DNA of 64,000 nucleotides from Lachnospiraceae bacterium. GTDB lineage: Bacteria > Bacillota > Clostridia > Lachnospirales > Lachnospiraceae. The stretch covers positions 1 to 64,000 of the forward strand of contig JAAWCS010000073.1 in assembly GCA_022793375.1 (NCBI GenBank), read 5' to 3'. A model generated the notes under the pieces. It was not told where the DNA came from and did not search any database. It was given only the letters and a program-made list of their open reading frames with translations. Positions 54,415 through 62,634 of the stretch are shown here, in pieces (the stretch's first letter is position 1; every line of letters begins with the position of its first letter). Position numbers and translations under genes: made by a program.

Positions 54415-55254
54415 TCAGAAACTCTCCGCGATCCCTTTGAGCGCGGCCGTCACCAGCTGTTTAAAGTCCGCCGCCACACGGTCCGCCGTCTCCTGCACCT
54501 CGGTGTGGGAGAGCTTCTCCTGTCCCAGGCCGGCCGCCATATTGGTGATGCAGGAAATACCGCAGATTTTCATGCCCATATGATTGGCGGCAATTGCTTC
54601 GCAGACGGTACTCATGCCCACGGCGTCGCTGCCCAGCTTCTGCAGCATGCGGATCTCCGCCGGCGTCTCATACGCCGGGCCTGTCAGCTGCGTATATACG
54701 CCCTCTTGCAGGGCAATCCCCAGATCGGCCGCCGTCTCTCGCAGGACTTTCTGCAGGCTTCGGTCATAGACCTCGGACATATCGGCAAAACGGGGGCCCA
54801 GGCTCTCTAAGTTCGGCCCCAGCAAGGGCGAAGGGATAAAGGTCGAAATATGATCGGTCAGCATCATAAAGTCCCCTGCGCGGAAAGTCTCGTTGCAGCC
54901 GCCGGCCGCATTGGTCAAAAATAAAACCTCCGCCCCCAGCGCATGCATCAGACGGATCGGCAGTACCACGTCGCTCATGGCATATCCTTCATAATAGTGT
55001 ACCCGGCCCTGCATAATCACAACCGGGCAGGCGCCGACCCTGCCGAAAATAAACTGGCCCTTGTGCCCGGCTACCGTCGATACCGGGAACCCCTCAATCT
55101 CCGTATAAGGGATTCGGCACTCTACCTGCACCGCGTCCGTATCGGCATAATCCCCCAGCCCGCTCCCTAAGATCAGGGCTGCCTTTGGTACAAAATCGGT
55201 CCGGCGGCGTACACTTGCCACACAGTTTTGCAGCTTTTCTTCCATCGGATTCAT
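54415..55254 (-). CDS. punA: Purine-nucleoside phosphorylase (trimeric type)
   Basis: 279 residues. It splits inosine and guanosine with phosphate in purine salvage. The phosphate-site motif ALILGSGLG, GRVHYYEGY, LTNAAGGCNE and the purine site GVYTQLTGPAYETPAEIRML / VGMSTVCEAIAANHMG place it in the low-molecular-mass trimeric family. The start follows AGGAGGAAAC. It may be cotranscribed with the MutS-like gene 24 bases downstream. Confidence 0.96.
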   Translation of the reverse strand: MNPMEEKLQNCVASVRRRTDFVPKAALILGSGLGDYADTDAVQVECRIPYTEIEGFPVSTVAGHKGQFIFGRVGACPVVIMQGRVHYYEGYAMSDVVLPIRLMHALGAEVLFLTNAAGGCNETFRAGDFMMLTDHISTFIPSPLLGPNLESLGPRFADMSEVYDRSLQKVLRETAADLGIALQEGVYTQLTGPAYETPAEIRMLQKLGSDAVGMSTVCEAIAANHMGMKICGISCITNMAAGLGQEKLSHTEVQETADRVAADFKQLVTAALKGIAESF

Positions 55255-55341
55255 TTGTTTCCTCCTCCTTTTTGCGTGCAGAATTGTGCATCCTGCTAAA
55301 ATGTAGGCTTGTGGTTATATTGTCGCTGTGCCCATACAATT

Positions 55342-55369
55342 AGTATACCACACTCCCCATTGTTTGGAA
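55342..55369 (-). promoter_or_regulatory. Promoter of punA
   Basis: On the minus strand TTCCAA, a 16-bp spacer and TATACT. The -35 box is weak. Confidence 0.55.
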
Positions 55370-55399
55370 ACTTACAATATTCTTTCTTTTTTATAACCT

Positions 55400-55428
55400 C
55401 AAAAGCCCCCCGATTCTATTCGGGGGGC
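55400..55428 (-). terminator. Intrinsic terminator of ftsZ
   Basis: On the minus strand GCCCCCCGAA pairs with TTCGGGGGGC around TAGAA or similar and is followed by TTTT, about 60 bases after the stop. Confidence 0.85.
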
Positions 55429-55489
55429 GCCATCGAATCCTGCGATGCGATTGACCTGGACCTGTATGCACCGCTTACGCGGCTCGTTT

Positions 55490-56653
55490 TTAACGTTTCT
55501 TCTGCAAAAACTTCGGCACGTCGATGGTCTTTGTCTCAATTGTGCTCTTCCAGGACGGCACATTGCTGTCCAAACCGCCAAAGGCAGGCCTGTCCTCCGA
55601 TGACGGGGTAAAGGCCGGAGCCGCCGGCTGCGCGGCCGCAGGCTGTACCTTCGGTTTGTAGTTGAAACCGGCCATGGCCGAAGCGATCGGCGCGTCCTTG
55701 CCGTACTGTTCCAATCCGGTGGCAATCACGGTGATGCAGGCTTCATCCTGGATGCTCTCGTCAAACATAGCGCCGAAAATAATATTTGCCGAATCGCCGG
55801 CCAGTTCCTGTACATAGCTGGCCGCCTCGTTGGCCTCCATCAGGCCGATATCGCCGGAAATATTGATGATGACATGCGACGCGCCTTCGATCGTCGTCTC
55901 CAGAAGCGGGCTCGATACAGCCTGCTTCACGGCCTCGATCGCCTTGTCGTCGCCCTTGCCCCGGCCGATACCGATGTGAGCGATTCCCTTGTCTGTCATA
56001 ACGGTCTGCACATCGGCAAAATCCAGATTGATCAGGCCGGGTACGTTAATCAAATCGGTAATGCCCTGTACCGCCTGCTGCAGTACTTCGTCCGCCTTCT
56101 TCAGAGCGTCCGGCATCGTGGTACGCCTGTCCACAATCTCTAACAGCCGGTCATTGGGAATCACGATCAGCGTGTCCACGCTTTCTTTCAGTCTTTCAAT
56201 TCCGGACAGCGCGTTGGTCATGCGTGTCTTGGCTTCAAAACGAAACGGCTTTGTTACGACGCCTACCGTCAGCACGCCCATGCTCTTGGCAATCCCCGCA
56301 ATCACCGGGGCTGCGCCGGTTCCCGTGCCGCCGCCCATGCCGCAGGTGACAAACACCATGTCCGCGCCCTTAATTGCCGCCGTCAGCTCCTCCGTGCTCT
56401 CCTCCGCCGCCTTCTGGCCGATCTCGGGCTTGGCCCCGGCGCCCAGCCCCTTGGTCAGCTTCTCGCCGATCTGCAGCGTCGTGGGCGCTTTACACAGCTG
56501 CAGCGCCTGCTTATCGGTATTGATTCCGATAAATTCCACGCCGCAGATATTCTCTTCGATCATACGGTTGACCGCATTGTTGCCGGCGCCGCCTACGCCA
56601 ATCACGATAATCTTTGCCGAGCTGTCCGCGCCTGCCATTTTAATTTCCAACAT
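55490..56653 (-). CDS. ftsZ: Cell division protein FtsZ
   Basis: 387 residues. Tubulin-like GTPase that forms the division ring. [13 protein letters not shown] near the start, the tubulin signature [13 protein letters not shown] and the T7 loop region [11 protein letters not shown] are present. The C-terminal peptide is [10 protein letters not shown], the FtsA/SepF-binding tail. The ATG at 56653 is chosen, with GAAGGAG ten bases upstream. It has its own promoter in the 216-base gap after ftsQ and ends the division cluster. Confidence 0.99.
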   Translation of the reverse strand: MLEIKMAGADSSAKIIVIGVGGAGNNAVNRMIEENICGVEFIGINTDKQALQLCKAPTTLQIGEKLTKGLGAGAKPEIGQKAAEESTEELTAAIKGADMVFVTCGMGGGTGTGAAPVIAGIAKSMGVLTVGVVTKPFRFEAKTRMTNALSGIERLKESVDTLIVIPNDRLLEIVDRRTTMPDALKKADEVLQQAVQGITDLINVPGLINLDFADVQTVMTDKGIAHIGIGRGKGDDKAIEAVKQAVSSPLLETTIEGASHVIINISGDIGLMEANEAASYVQELAGDSANIIFGAMFDESIQDEACITVIATGLEQYGKDAPIASAMAGFNYKPKVQPAAAQPAAPAFTPSSEDRPAFGGLDSNVPSWKSTIETKTIDVPKFLQKKR

Positions 56654-56780
56654 CCTACCCAATCTCCTTCTGCTAACATATCAAAGCATAAAACGATTAG
56701 ACGAATCATGCAACCCGTTCGTCTAACCATCAGTCCTCTATTCTTTTGCGCTGGTTTCGCCGATTTTTGTACATGATACC

Positions 56781-56809
56781 ATCATATTCTATTTTTCCCA
56801 AAAGTGCAA
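56781..56809 (-). promoter_or_regulatory. Promoter of ftsZ
   Basis: On the minus strand TTGCAC, a 17-bp spacer and TATGAT, leaving a leader of about 120 bases. Confidence 0.75.
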
Positions 56810-56869
56810 GACATAGTTTAAAGATTTTGAAAAAAAACTTTTATGACTTTCACCTTCTGTTTGATCCGC

Positions 56870-57697
56870 TCACTCTGCCGGCGGCTCCGGCGCCTCCGCG
56901 GTCGACTCCGCTTCTTTCCCGGAAGCTGCCGTCTCCGGCTCCGCTTCCAAGGGGGCCGCCGCATCGCGGATAAAATAATACCCGGGGTTCATCGCCGTCT
57001 TGTCATAATCCGCCAGGCTCAGCTCCCCCGCGTCGTTTTCCAGCACCGCCATCATCCCGTGCAGCTCGGCAATCTTGTCCTCCATACTGTCTTTGCCGCC
57101 CAGCCGCACCCGCACGCCGCCCATATAAAGCGTCGCGTGGAAACGGTTGTCAAAGTGGATCTTGTCCACCGAAAGATCGTACTTGCTAATCAGCTGAGTT
57201 AAGTTCAAAATCTCCGTAAAGGCCGTCTCGCTTTCCACCGGCAGTTTTTTATACAGCACAATATAATCAAAACTCAGCCCCGTGATCAGCGGGATGCCTT
57301 CGCGGACCTGCGAAGAACTTTCCACCACGGTTCCGTCTTTGTCAAAATACATATGGCTGCCCATATAATCAATATAGCCGACGACTTTCTTTTCGTACAC
57401 GCTGACCGTCACCTCGCCGAGGCCGTTAAATTCCACGGTATAACCGGCCACAAAAGGGATTGTCTTTGCGTCTCCGAAACGGTTGTTCAGCCAGGCGTAG
57501 AGGACATTTTTTTCAAGCGGCGTCTCGAATATGAAATCCGCCAGTTCCTGTTCCGTATAAAAATCCGCCCCGTTTACATGAATCGTCCCGATTTGTAAGT
57601 TCCACAAAAACAGCAAAAAAAGCGCCGCCGCCCCCAAAAGGAGCAAGACTTTCTTTCCCCTTCTTTTTTGTCTCTGCGGCTGCGCTCTTTTCGTCAT
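56870..57697 (-). CDS. ftsQ: Cell division protein FtsQ/DivIB
   Basis: 275 residues. A basic N-terminus, one membrane helix (about 17-33), a POTRA-like domain (about 35-105: IGTIHVNGADFYTEQELADFI) and a FtsQ domain, ending in an acidic Glu/Ala/Pro tail. It bridges FtsB-FtsL with the septal synthase complex outside the membrane. It follows murA by 29 bases. Sequence identity in this family is low; position in the cluster supports the call. Confidence 0.88.
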   Translation of the reverse strand: MTKRAQPQRQKRRGKKVLLLLGAAALFLLFLWNLQIGTIHVNGADFYTEQELADFIFETPLEKNVLYAWLNNRFGDAKTIPFVAGYTVEFNGLGEVTVSVYEKKVVGYIDYMGSHMYFDKDGTVVESSSQVREGIPLITGLSFDYIVLYKKLPVESETAFTEILNLTQLISKYDLSVDKIHFDNRFHATLYMGGVRVRLGGKDSMEDKIAELHGMMAVLENDAGELSLADYDKTAMNPGYYFIRDAAAPLEAEPETAASGKEAESTAEAPEPPAE

Positions 57698-57726
57698 AGG
57701 TTCCTCCTTTTTTCTGCTTTTCTTCG

Positions 57727-58977
57727 CTAATGCTTCTCAATCCTGGCTCCCAGGCTTTGCAGGTCTTTTACAATCTCTTCATATCCGCGGTAAACATGCT
57801 CGCAGTCATGAATCGTAGTTGTTCCCTGTGCCGCCAGGCCGGCCACCACCAAGGCGGCGCCGCCGCGCAGGTCCCGGGCCGTCACCTCGGCCCCCTTCAG
57901 GCTTTGTACGCCGGTTATATGGGCCTTTCGTCCTTCTACACGGACCTTTGCTCCCATGCGGTTTAATTCGGCCGCCGTCTCAAAGCGGCCCTCAAAAATA
58001 TTTTCCTGTATTACGCTGTTTCCTCTCGCCAGGCACAGCAACGCCAGAAAAATGGACTGCATATCGGTGGGAAATCCCGGGTATACGGCCGTCTCCAGAT
58101 ACGGCACCGCCCGCAGGCGCGCAGGCGCTTTCAGGGAAATACGGCTGCCCTCGGCCATCACCTGGCAGCCGCAGGCACACAGGACTTCCAAAATCGTTTT
58201 CATATAAGCGGTCGGCGCGTCGTTTAAGCAGATCTCTCCGCCCGTGACGGCCGCGGCCGCCAGATAGGTGCCGGCCGCGATGCGGTCGCCGCACACCCGG
58301 TACACCGGGGATTTCCCGCTTTCCTGTCCGCGCACCCGGATCGTATCCGTACCGGCGCCCACCGTCTCAATCCCCATACCGGCTAAGAACAGACACAACT
58401 CGACGATCTCCGGCTCCCTGGCACAGCCCCGGATCACCGTCTCACCCTGAGCGCCTACCGCCGCCATAATCGCATTTTCCGTTGCGCCCACGCTGGGAAA
58501 CGCCAGCCAAAGCTGCGTGCCCTCATAGCGGCCGGCGCGGGCTTCGATGCGGCCGTCCTTTTCCTCTACCGCGATTCCCAGATCCCGCAGCAATTTTACA
58601 TGATAATCCACCGGCCGTTTTCCGATCGAACAGCCGCCCGGATAGTAGGTCACGGCCTGGCCTAAACGCGCCAGAAGCGGTCCCAGCACCATGATCGACG
58701 AACGCATTTTTCGTACATAGTCCAGCGAAATCTCACAGGAATCCAGGTTCGCGGCATCAATTTCCATCCGATGCCCGTCCCTTTGGATCGAAGCACCCAG
58801 CTTTTCCAAAATCCGCACCATGCAGGATACATCCTCAATCTGCGGGACATTTTCCAAAACCGTAGTGCCTTTATGCAAAAGCGAGGCCGCCATCATCGGC
58901 AGTACCGCGTTTTTAGATCCCTGGACCCTTTGCTCGCCATACAGAGGAAGGCTTCCCAGGATTTGTATGTCGTTCAC
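57727..58977 (-). CDS. murA: UDP-N-acetylglucosamine 1-carboxyvinyltransferase
   Basis: 416 residues. First step of peptidoglycan precursor synthesis, joining PEP to UDP-GlcNAc. The N-terminal Lys/Asn in GSKNAVLPMMAASLL and the active-site loop YPGGCSIGKRPVDYH are present. The reactive Cys that fosfomycin attacks is kept, so this enzyme should be fosfomycin-sensitive by that criterion. It lies in the place where murG would be expected next to ftsW. Confidence 0.97.
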   Translation of the reverse strand: MNDIQILGSLPLYGEQRVQGSKNAVLPMMAASLLHKGTTVLENVPQIEDVSCMVRILEKLGASIQRDGHRMEIDAANLDSCEISLDYVRKMRSSIMVLGPLLARLGQAVTYYPGGCSIGKRPVDYHVKLLRDLGIAVEEKDGRIEARAGRYEGTQLWLAFPSVGATENAIMAAVGAQGETVIRGCAREPEIVELCLFLAGMGIETVGAGTDTIRVRGQESGKSPVYRVCGDRIAAGTYLAAAAVTGGEICLNDAPTAYMKTILEVLCACGCQVMAEGSRISLKAPARLRAVPYLETAVYPGFPTDMQSIFLALLCLARGNSVIQENIFEGRFETAAELNRMGAKVRVEGRKAHITGVQSLKGAEVTARDLRGGAALVVAGLAAQGTTTIHDCEHVYRGYEEIVKDLQSLGARIEKH

Positions 58978-59028
58978 TTCTTTCCCTCCATACCGTAATT
59001 CTACTAGTATCCTATGTATGACAGATTG

Positions 59029-60183
59029 TCAGCGTTCCAGAGTAATCCGGTTGGATACGCCCAGAGCCATGCCCATCTCCATCATCAGAAATCCTACCGA
59101 GGTACCCCCGTAACTGATAAACGGCAGTGTAATCCCCGTATTCGGAATCGAATTCGTTACAACCGCAATATTTAAGATCACCTGAATGGCAATGTGCGCC
59201 ATGATGCCCACCACGATCAGCGCGCCCAGCAGATCCGGGGCATTGTTGGCGATAATCATAAAGCGCCATATCATAAACAAAAACAACAGGATCACGCACA
59301 CGGCCCCAAACAGGCCCAATTCCTCACAGATAATCGAAAAAACCATGTCATTCTGCGCCTCCGGCACAAATCCCAGTTTTTGGATGCTTTCTCCCAGTCC
59401 CCGGCCGAACAGCCCGCCGGAACCAATGGCGTAGAGCCCCTGCAGGACCTGCCAGCCCCCGGTATCCGGATAGGCTTCCGGGTTTTTCCAGACCTCGATC
59501 CGCTCCAGCTGGTAGCCTTCAAGAATCTTTAACTCCACCAGCTTTTCCCCGTATTCCACAAACAGATAGGCCGCGGCCAGCACGGCCGCCACGCCGAAAA
59601 TATAGATTCCTTTCTTTTTGCTGCCGATGAAGCACATCAGAAAGGCGATGCCGGCAATGATGATGCCGGAACTCAGATTGTTCATGGCCACCAGTAAAAA
59701 AGGCGGCACCGATAAAATCAGGGCCAGCGCGATCCCCCGCCAGGTATCGATCCCCCGGCCGATGCGGTTGATTAACGTCGCCAGCGTTAAGATCACCGCG
59801 ATCTTGACAAATTCGGCCGGCTGAAAGGAAAACGTCTCCGTCACGCCCAGCCAGCGCTTCTGGCCGTTGAATTCCTGCCCCAGAGGGGTAAAGTTTGTCA
59901 GCACCATCATCACAAGCGCCAAGACCCAGGCCAGCCCGGCAAATTTGGCGTAAAAATGGTAATCCATCTTGGAAACGATGATCATCGCCACAAAGCTGGC
60001 TGCCAGAATGGCTCCCTGCCTTGTAAAATAATACATCGAATTCCCTACCTTCAGCTCGGCGGCATACGAGCTGGAACTATAAATCATAATCAGGCCGAAC
60101 ACGCACAGAAAGATGATAACGGCCAGCAGGCTGTAGTCATAGAAGGTTTTTTCTTTGCGCTTTTTTACCTGCCTTTGTGCCAT
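59029..60183 (-). CDS. ftsW: SEDS family cell wall polymerase FtsW
   Basis: 384 residues, ten predicted membrane helices. SEDS glycosyltransferase that polymerises lipid II with a class B PBP at the septum. GVTETFSFQPAEFVKIAVI, NNLSSGIIIAGIAF in the fourth region, LVPEAQNDMVF-like GFVPEAQNDMVFSIICEELG and the final PNTGITLPFISYGGTS are typical. Position next to murD and the PBP gene supports FtsW rather than RodA. The protein starts with a Lys-rich stretch. Confidence 0.93.
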   Translation of the reverse strand: MAQRQVKKRKEKTFYDYSLLAVIIFLCVFGLIMIYSSSSYAAELKVGNSMYYFTRQGAILAASFVAMIIVSKMDYHFYAKFAGLAWVLALVMMVLTNFTPLGQEFNGQKRWLGVTETFSFQPAEFVKIAVILTLATLINRIGRGIDTWRGIALALILSVPPFLLVAMNNLSSGIIIAGIAFLMCFIGSKKKGIYIFGVAAVLAAAYLFVEYGEKLVELKILEGYQLERIEVWKNPEAYPDTGGWQVLQGLYAIGSGGLFGRGLGESIQKLGFVPEAQNDMVFSIICEELGLFGAVCVILLFLFMIWRFMIIANNAPDLLGALIVVGIMAHIAIQVILNIAVVTNSIPNTGITLPFISYGGTSVGFLMMEMGMALGVSNRITLER

Positions 60184-60193
60184 GCCGGCCCTC

Positions 60194-61549
60194 CTACAAT
60201 CGTTTTACCAGTTCTTTAAAAATCTTCCCACGCTCTTCATAATTGCGGAACATCCCCCAGCTGGCGCAGGCCGGCGACAGCAGCACCGCCTCCCCCTCTT
60301 TTGCCCGGCCGGCCGCCTCTGCCACGGCCTCCTCCATGTCCTTTACGAACGTGATCCCCGTAAATCCCAGTGCCCGTGCCGCGTCGGCGATCTTCTCTGC
60401 GGTCTGGCCCATCAAAAGCAGATGTTTTACGTTTCCGTCAAAAGAAGAAATCCAAGCATCATACGAGCTTCCCTTGTCATAACCGCCGCCGATCAGTATA
60501 GTCGGCCGCTCCATCGCTTTTACGGCCTGAATGGCCGCGTCGGGATTCGTTCCCTTGGAATCGTTGTAATAGGCCACGCCGCGGACTTCACGCACAAATT
60601 CGATGCGGTGCTCCACTGCCTGAAAATGGGTGCAGGCATGGCGGATTTTGTCCATCGGCACGCCCAGCTTGCGGCAAATCCCCACCGCCGCCATTACATT
60701 CTCGTAGTTGTGACGGCCGAGAATATTCAGCTCGTCGGTGTAGCAGACCGTCTCCCTCTCTCCGTCCAGTTCGCTTATGATCGCGCCGTTTTCCAGGTAT
60801 ACTCCTCCGGTGAGCACACGGCGGCTGGAAAACCAGGCGGTCTGAGGCACACAATCCTCTTCTCCGAACGTCCGCAGATTCGGGTCCTCATAGTTGAGAA
60901 CGCACCAGTCCTCCTTTGACTGATTTCTGGTGATGCTTTCTTTGACCCGTATGTACTCCGCCATCGTCCCGTGACGGTCCAGATGGTCCGGCGTGATATT
61001 CAAAATCGCACTGACCTCGGGCCGGAAAGTATCGATCGTTTCCAGCTGAAAGCTGCTGATCTCCGCCGCGGTCACACTGTCCTGCGTCAGCTTCGGCGCT
61101 TCTTCGGTATAAGGGATTCCAATGTTTCCCACAACGCTTACCTGCCGATAATGCTCCCTGAGGATCGCCCCCACCAGAGCCGTCGTCGTCGTCTTTCCGT
61201 TTGTGCCGGTAATCGCCGCCACACGGCCTTTTCCATAGCGGTACGCCAGTTCAATTTCGCTCCAGACAAAAATCCCCGCTTCGCGGACTTTTTTCAGCAG
61301 GGGCGAGGATGCCGGAATTCCGGGACTGGCTACGCACACTTTGATTTTTTGCAGAAGGCTGTCCGGCAGCTCTCCCAGGACAATCTCAATCCCGGCCGCT
61401 GCCTGCAGACGGCTCCTGAGCCCCTCCACATCCAGCGCTTTGTTGCCATCGTATAAAATTGCCTTCTCTCCCTCTTTGTACAAAAGCTCGGCGGCCGCTA
61501 TCCCGCTGATCCCGCCGCCCGCGATCAAATATGTATTTCTTTCTGCCAA
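60194..61549 (-). CDS. murD: UDP-N-acetylmuramoylalanine--D-glutamate ligase
   Basis: 451 residues. Adds D-glutamate to UDP-MurNAc-L-Ala with ATP. Rossmann-like start AGGGISGIAAAELL, P-loop AITGTNGKTTTTALVG, EISSFQLETI, NITPDHLDRHGTM and NDSKGTNPDA all match. It lies 26 bases after mraY and 10 before ftsW. Confidence 0.98.
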   Translation of the reverse strand: MAERNTYLIAGGGISGIAAAELLYKEGEKAILYDGNKALDVEGLRSRLQAAAGIEIVLGELPDSLLQKIKVCVASPGIPASSPLLKKVREAGIFVWSEIELAYRYGKGRVAAITGTNGKTTTTALVGAILREHYRQVSVVGNIGIPYTEEAPKLTQDSVTAAEISSFQLETIDTFRPEVSAILNITPDHLDRHGTMAEYIRVKESITRNQSKEDWCVLNYEDPNLRTFGEEDCVPQTAWFSSRRVLTGGVYLENGAIISELDGERETVCYTDELNILGRHNYENVMAAVGICRKLGVPMDKIRHACTHFQAVEHRIEFVREVRGVAYYNDSKGTNPDAAIQAVKAMERPTILIGGGYDKGSSYDAWISSFDGNVKHLLLMGQTAEKIADAARALGFTGITFVKDMEEAVAEAAGRAKEGEAVLLSPACASWGMFRNYEERGKIFKELVKRL

Positions 61550-61575
61550 TTTTATCTACCTCCCGCCGGTCCGGC

Positions 61576-62532
61576 TCAAATGCCCAGGTACGCCACCAGG
61601 CAAAGCAGCGCCGTCACAATCGAAAATGCCGCCACAATGCGTGTCTCCGACCAGCCGCACAGTTCAAAATGATGGTGGATGGGCGCCATTTTAAACAGGC
61701 GCTTGCCTTTCGTGGCCTTAAAATACGAAACCTGCAGCACAACCGAACAGACCTCCACCACATAAATCAGTCCGACCAGCAAAATAATCAGCGGCATCCC
61801 CAGACTGAAAGCCGTGATCGCCACAAACCCTCCCAGGGCCAGGGAGCCGGTATCGCCCATAAAAACTTTGGCCGGATATACATTAAACAGCAGAAAGCCC
61901 AAAAGGCTTCCGGCCACCGCGCCGGTCACCGGGGAAATCCGGCTGCCCTCTCCCAGGGCCACTACGGTGAAAAAAGTGGCGACCAGCACCGTCACGCTCG
62001 AGCAAAGGCCGTCCAGCCCATCCGTCAGATTCACGCCGTTATCCGTCGCCAGAAGAGCGAACATAAAAAACGGTACAAACAGATACCAGGGCAGCGTCAC
62101 GGAAGCCTTTGCAAAGGGAAGCAGCATCGTCCGCCCTCCCTGGGCGATTTCCACGAAATAGTAACACAAAATCCCCGACACGATCAGCTGTCCTAAGAGC
62201 TTTTGCTTAGGATTGAGCCCCTCTGAGCGCTTCATAACAATTTTCAGATAGTCGTCGAGAAAGCCGACGATCCCAAAACCGACCATCGCAAACAGAATCG
62301 GCACGATATCCGGAAAATCTTTGATATAGAAAACCGACGTGCACAGCACGCTGATCAGGAATACGATCCCGCCCATGGTCGGGGTCCCCGATTTTTTCAA
62401 ATGGGCCTGAGGGCCGTCGTTGCGCACCTGCTGCCCGAATTTGAGCCGGCGAAGAAACGGGATCATCACCGGGCAAAGCACCGCGCTGATTACAAAAGCA
62501 ATCAATATGGCAACTATCGTTTCGCGTATCAT
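61576..62532 (-). CDS. mraY: Phospho-MurNAc-pentapeptide transferase
   Basis: 318 residues, ten membrane helices. Makes lipid I from UDP-MurNAc-pentapeptide and undecaprenyl phosphate. GTPTMGGIVF, GFLDDYLKI, TDNGVNLTDGLDGL with the catalytic Asp, FMGDTGSLALGG and MAPIHHHFEL are all in place. The ATG at 62532 has GGAGG upstream; the frame is open further but without a ribosome site. Confidence 0.98.
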   Translation of the reverse strand: MIRETIVAILIAFVISAVLCPVMIPFLRRLKFGQQVRNDGPQAHLKKSGTPTMGGIVFLISVLCTSVFYIKDFPDIVPILFAMVGFGIVGFLDDYLKIVMKRSEGLNPKQKLLGQLIVSGILCYYFVEIAQGGRTMLLPFAKASVTLPWYLFVPFFMFALLATDNGVNLTDGLDGLCSSVTVLVATFFTVVALGEGSRISPVTGAVAGSLLGFLLFNVYPAKVFMGDTGSLALGGFVAITAFSLGMPLIILLVGLIYVVEVCSVVLQVSYFKATKGKRLFKMAPIHHHFELCGWSETRIVAAFSIVTALLCLVAYLGI

Positions 62533-62634
62533 ACAAAATACCTCCACACTCTTTCGTCCTCCGAACGCCCTCCCCGCCGACCTCTTTTCGGCAGGATACG
62601 AACTTACTAAGTATACGCCCATTCAGCCGGGGAA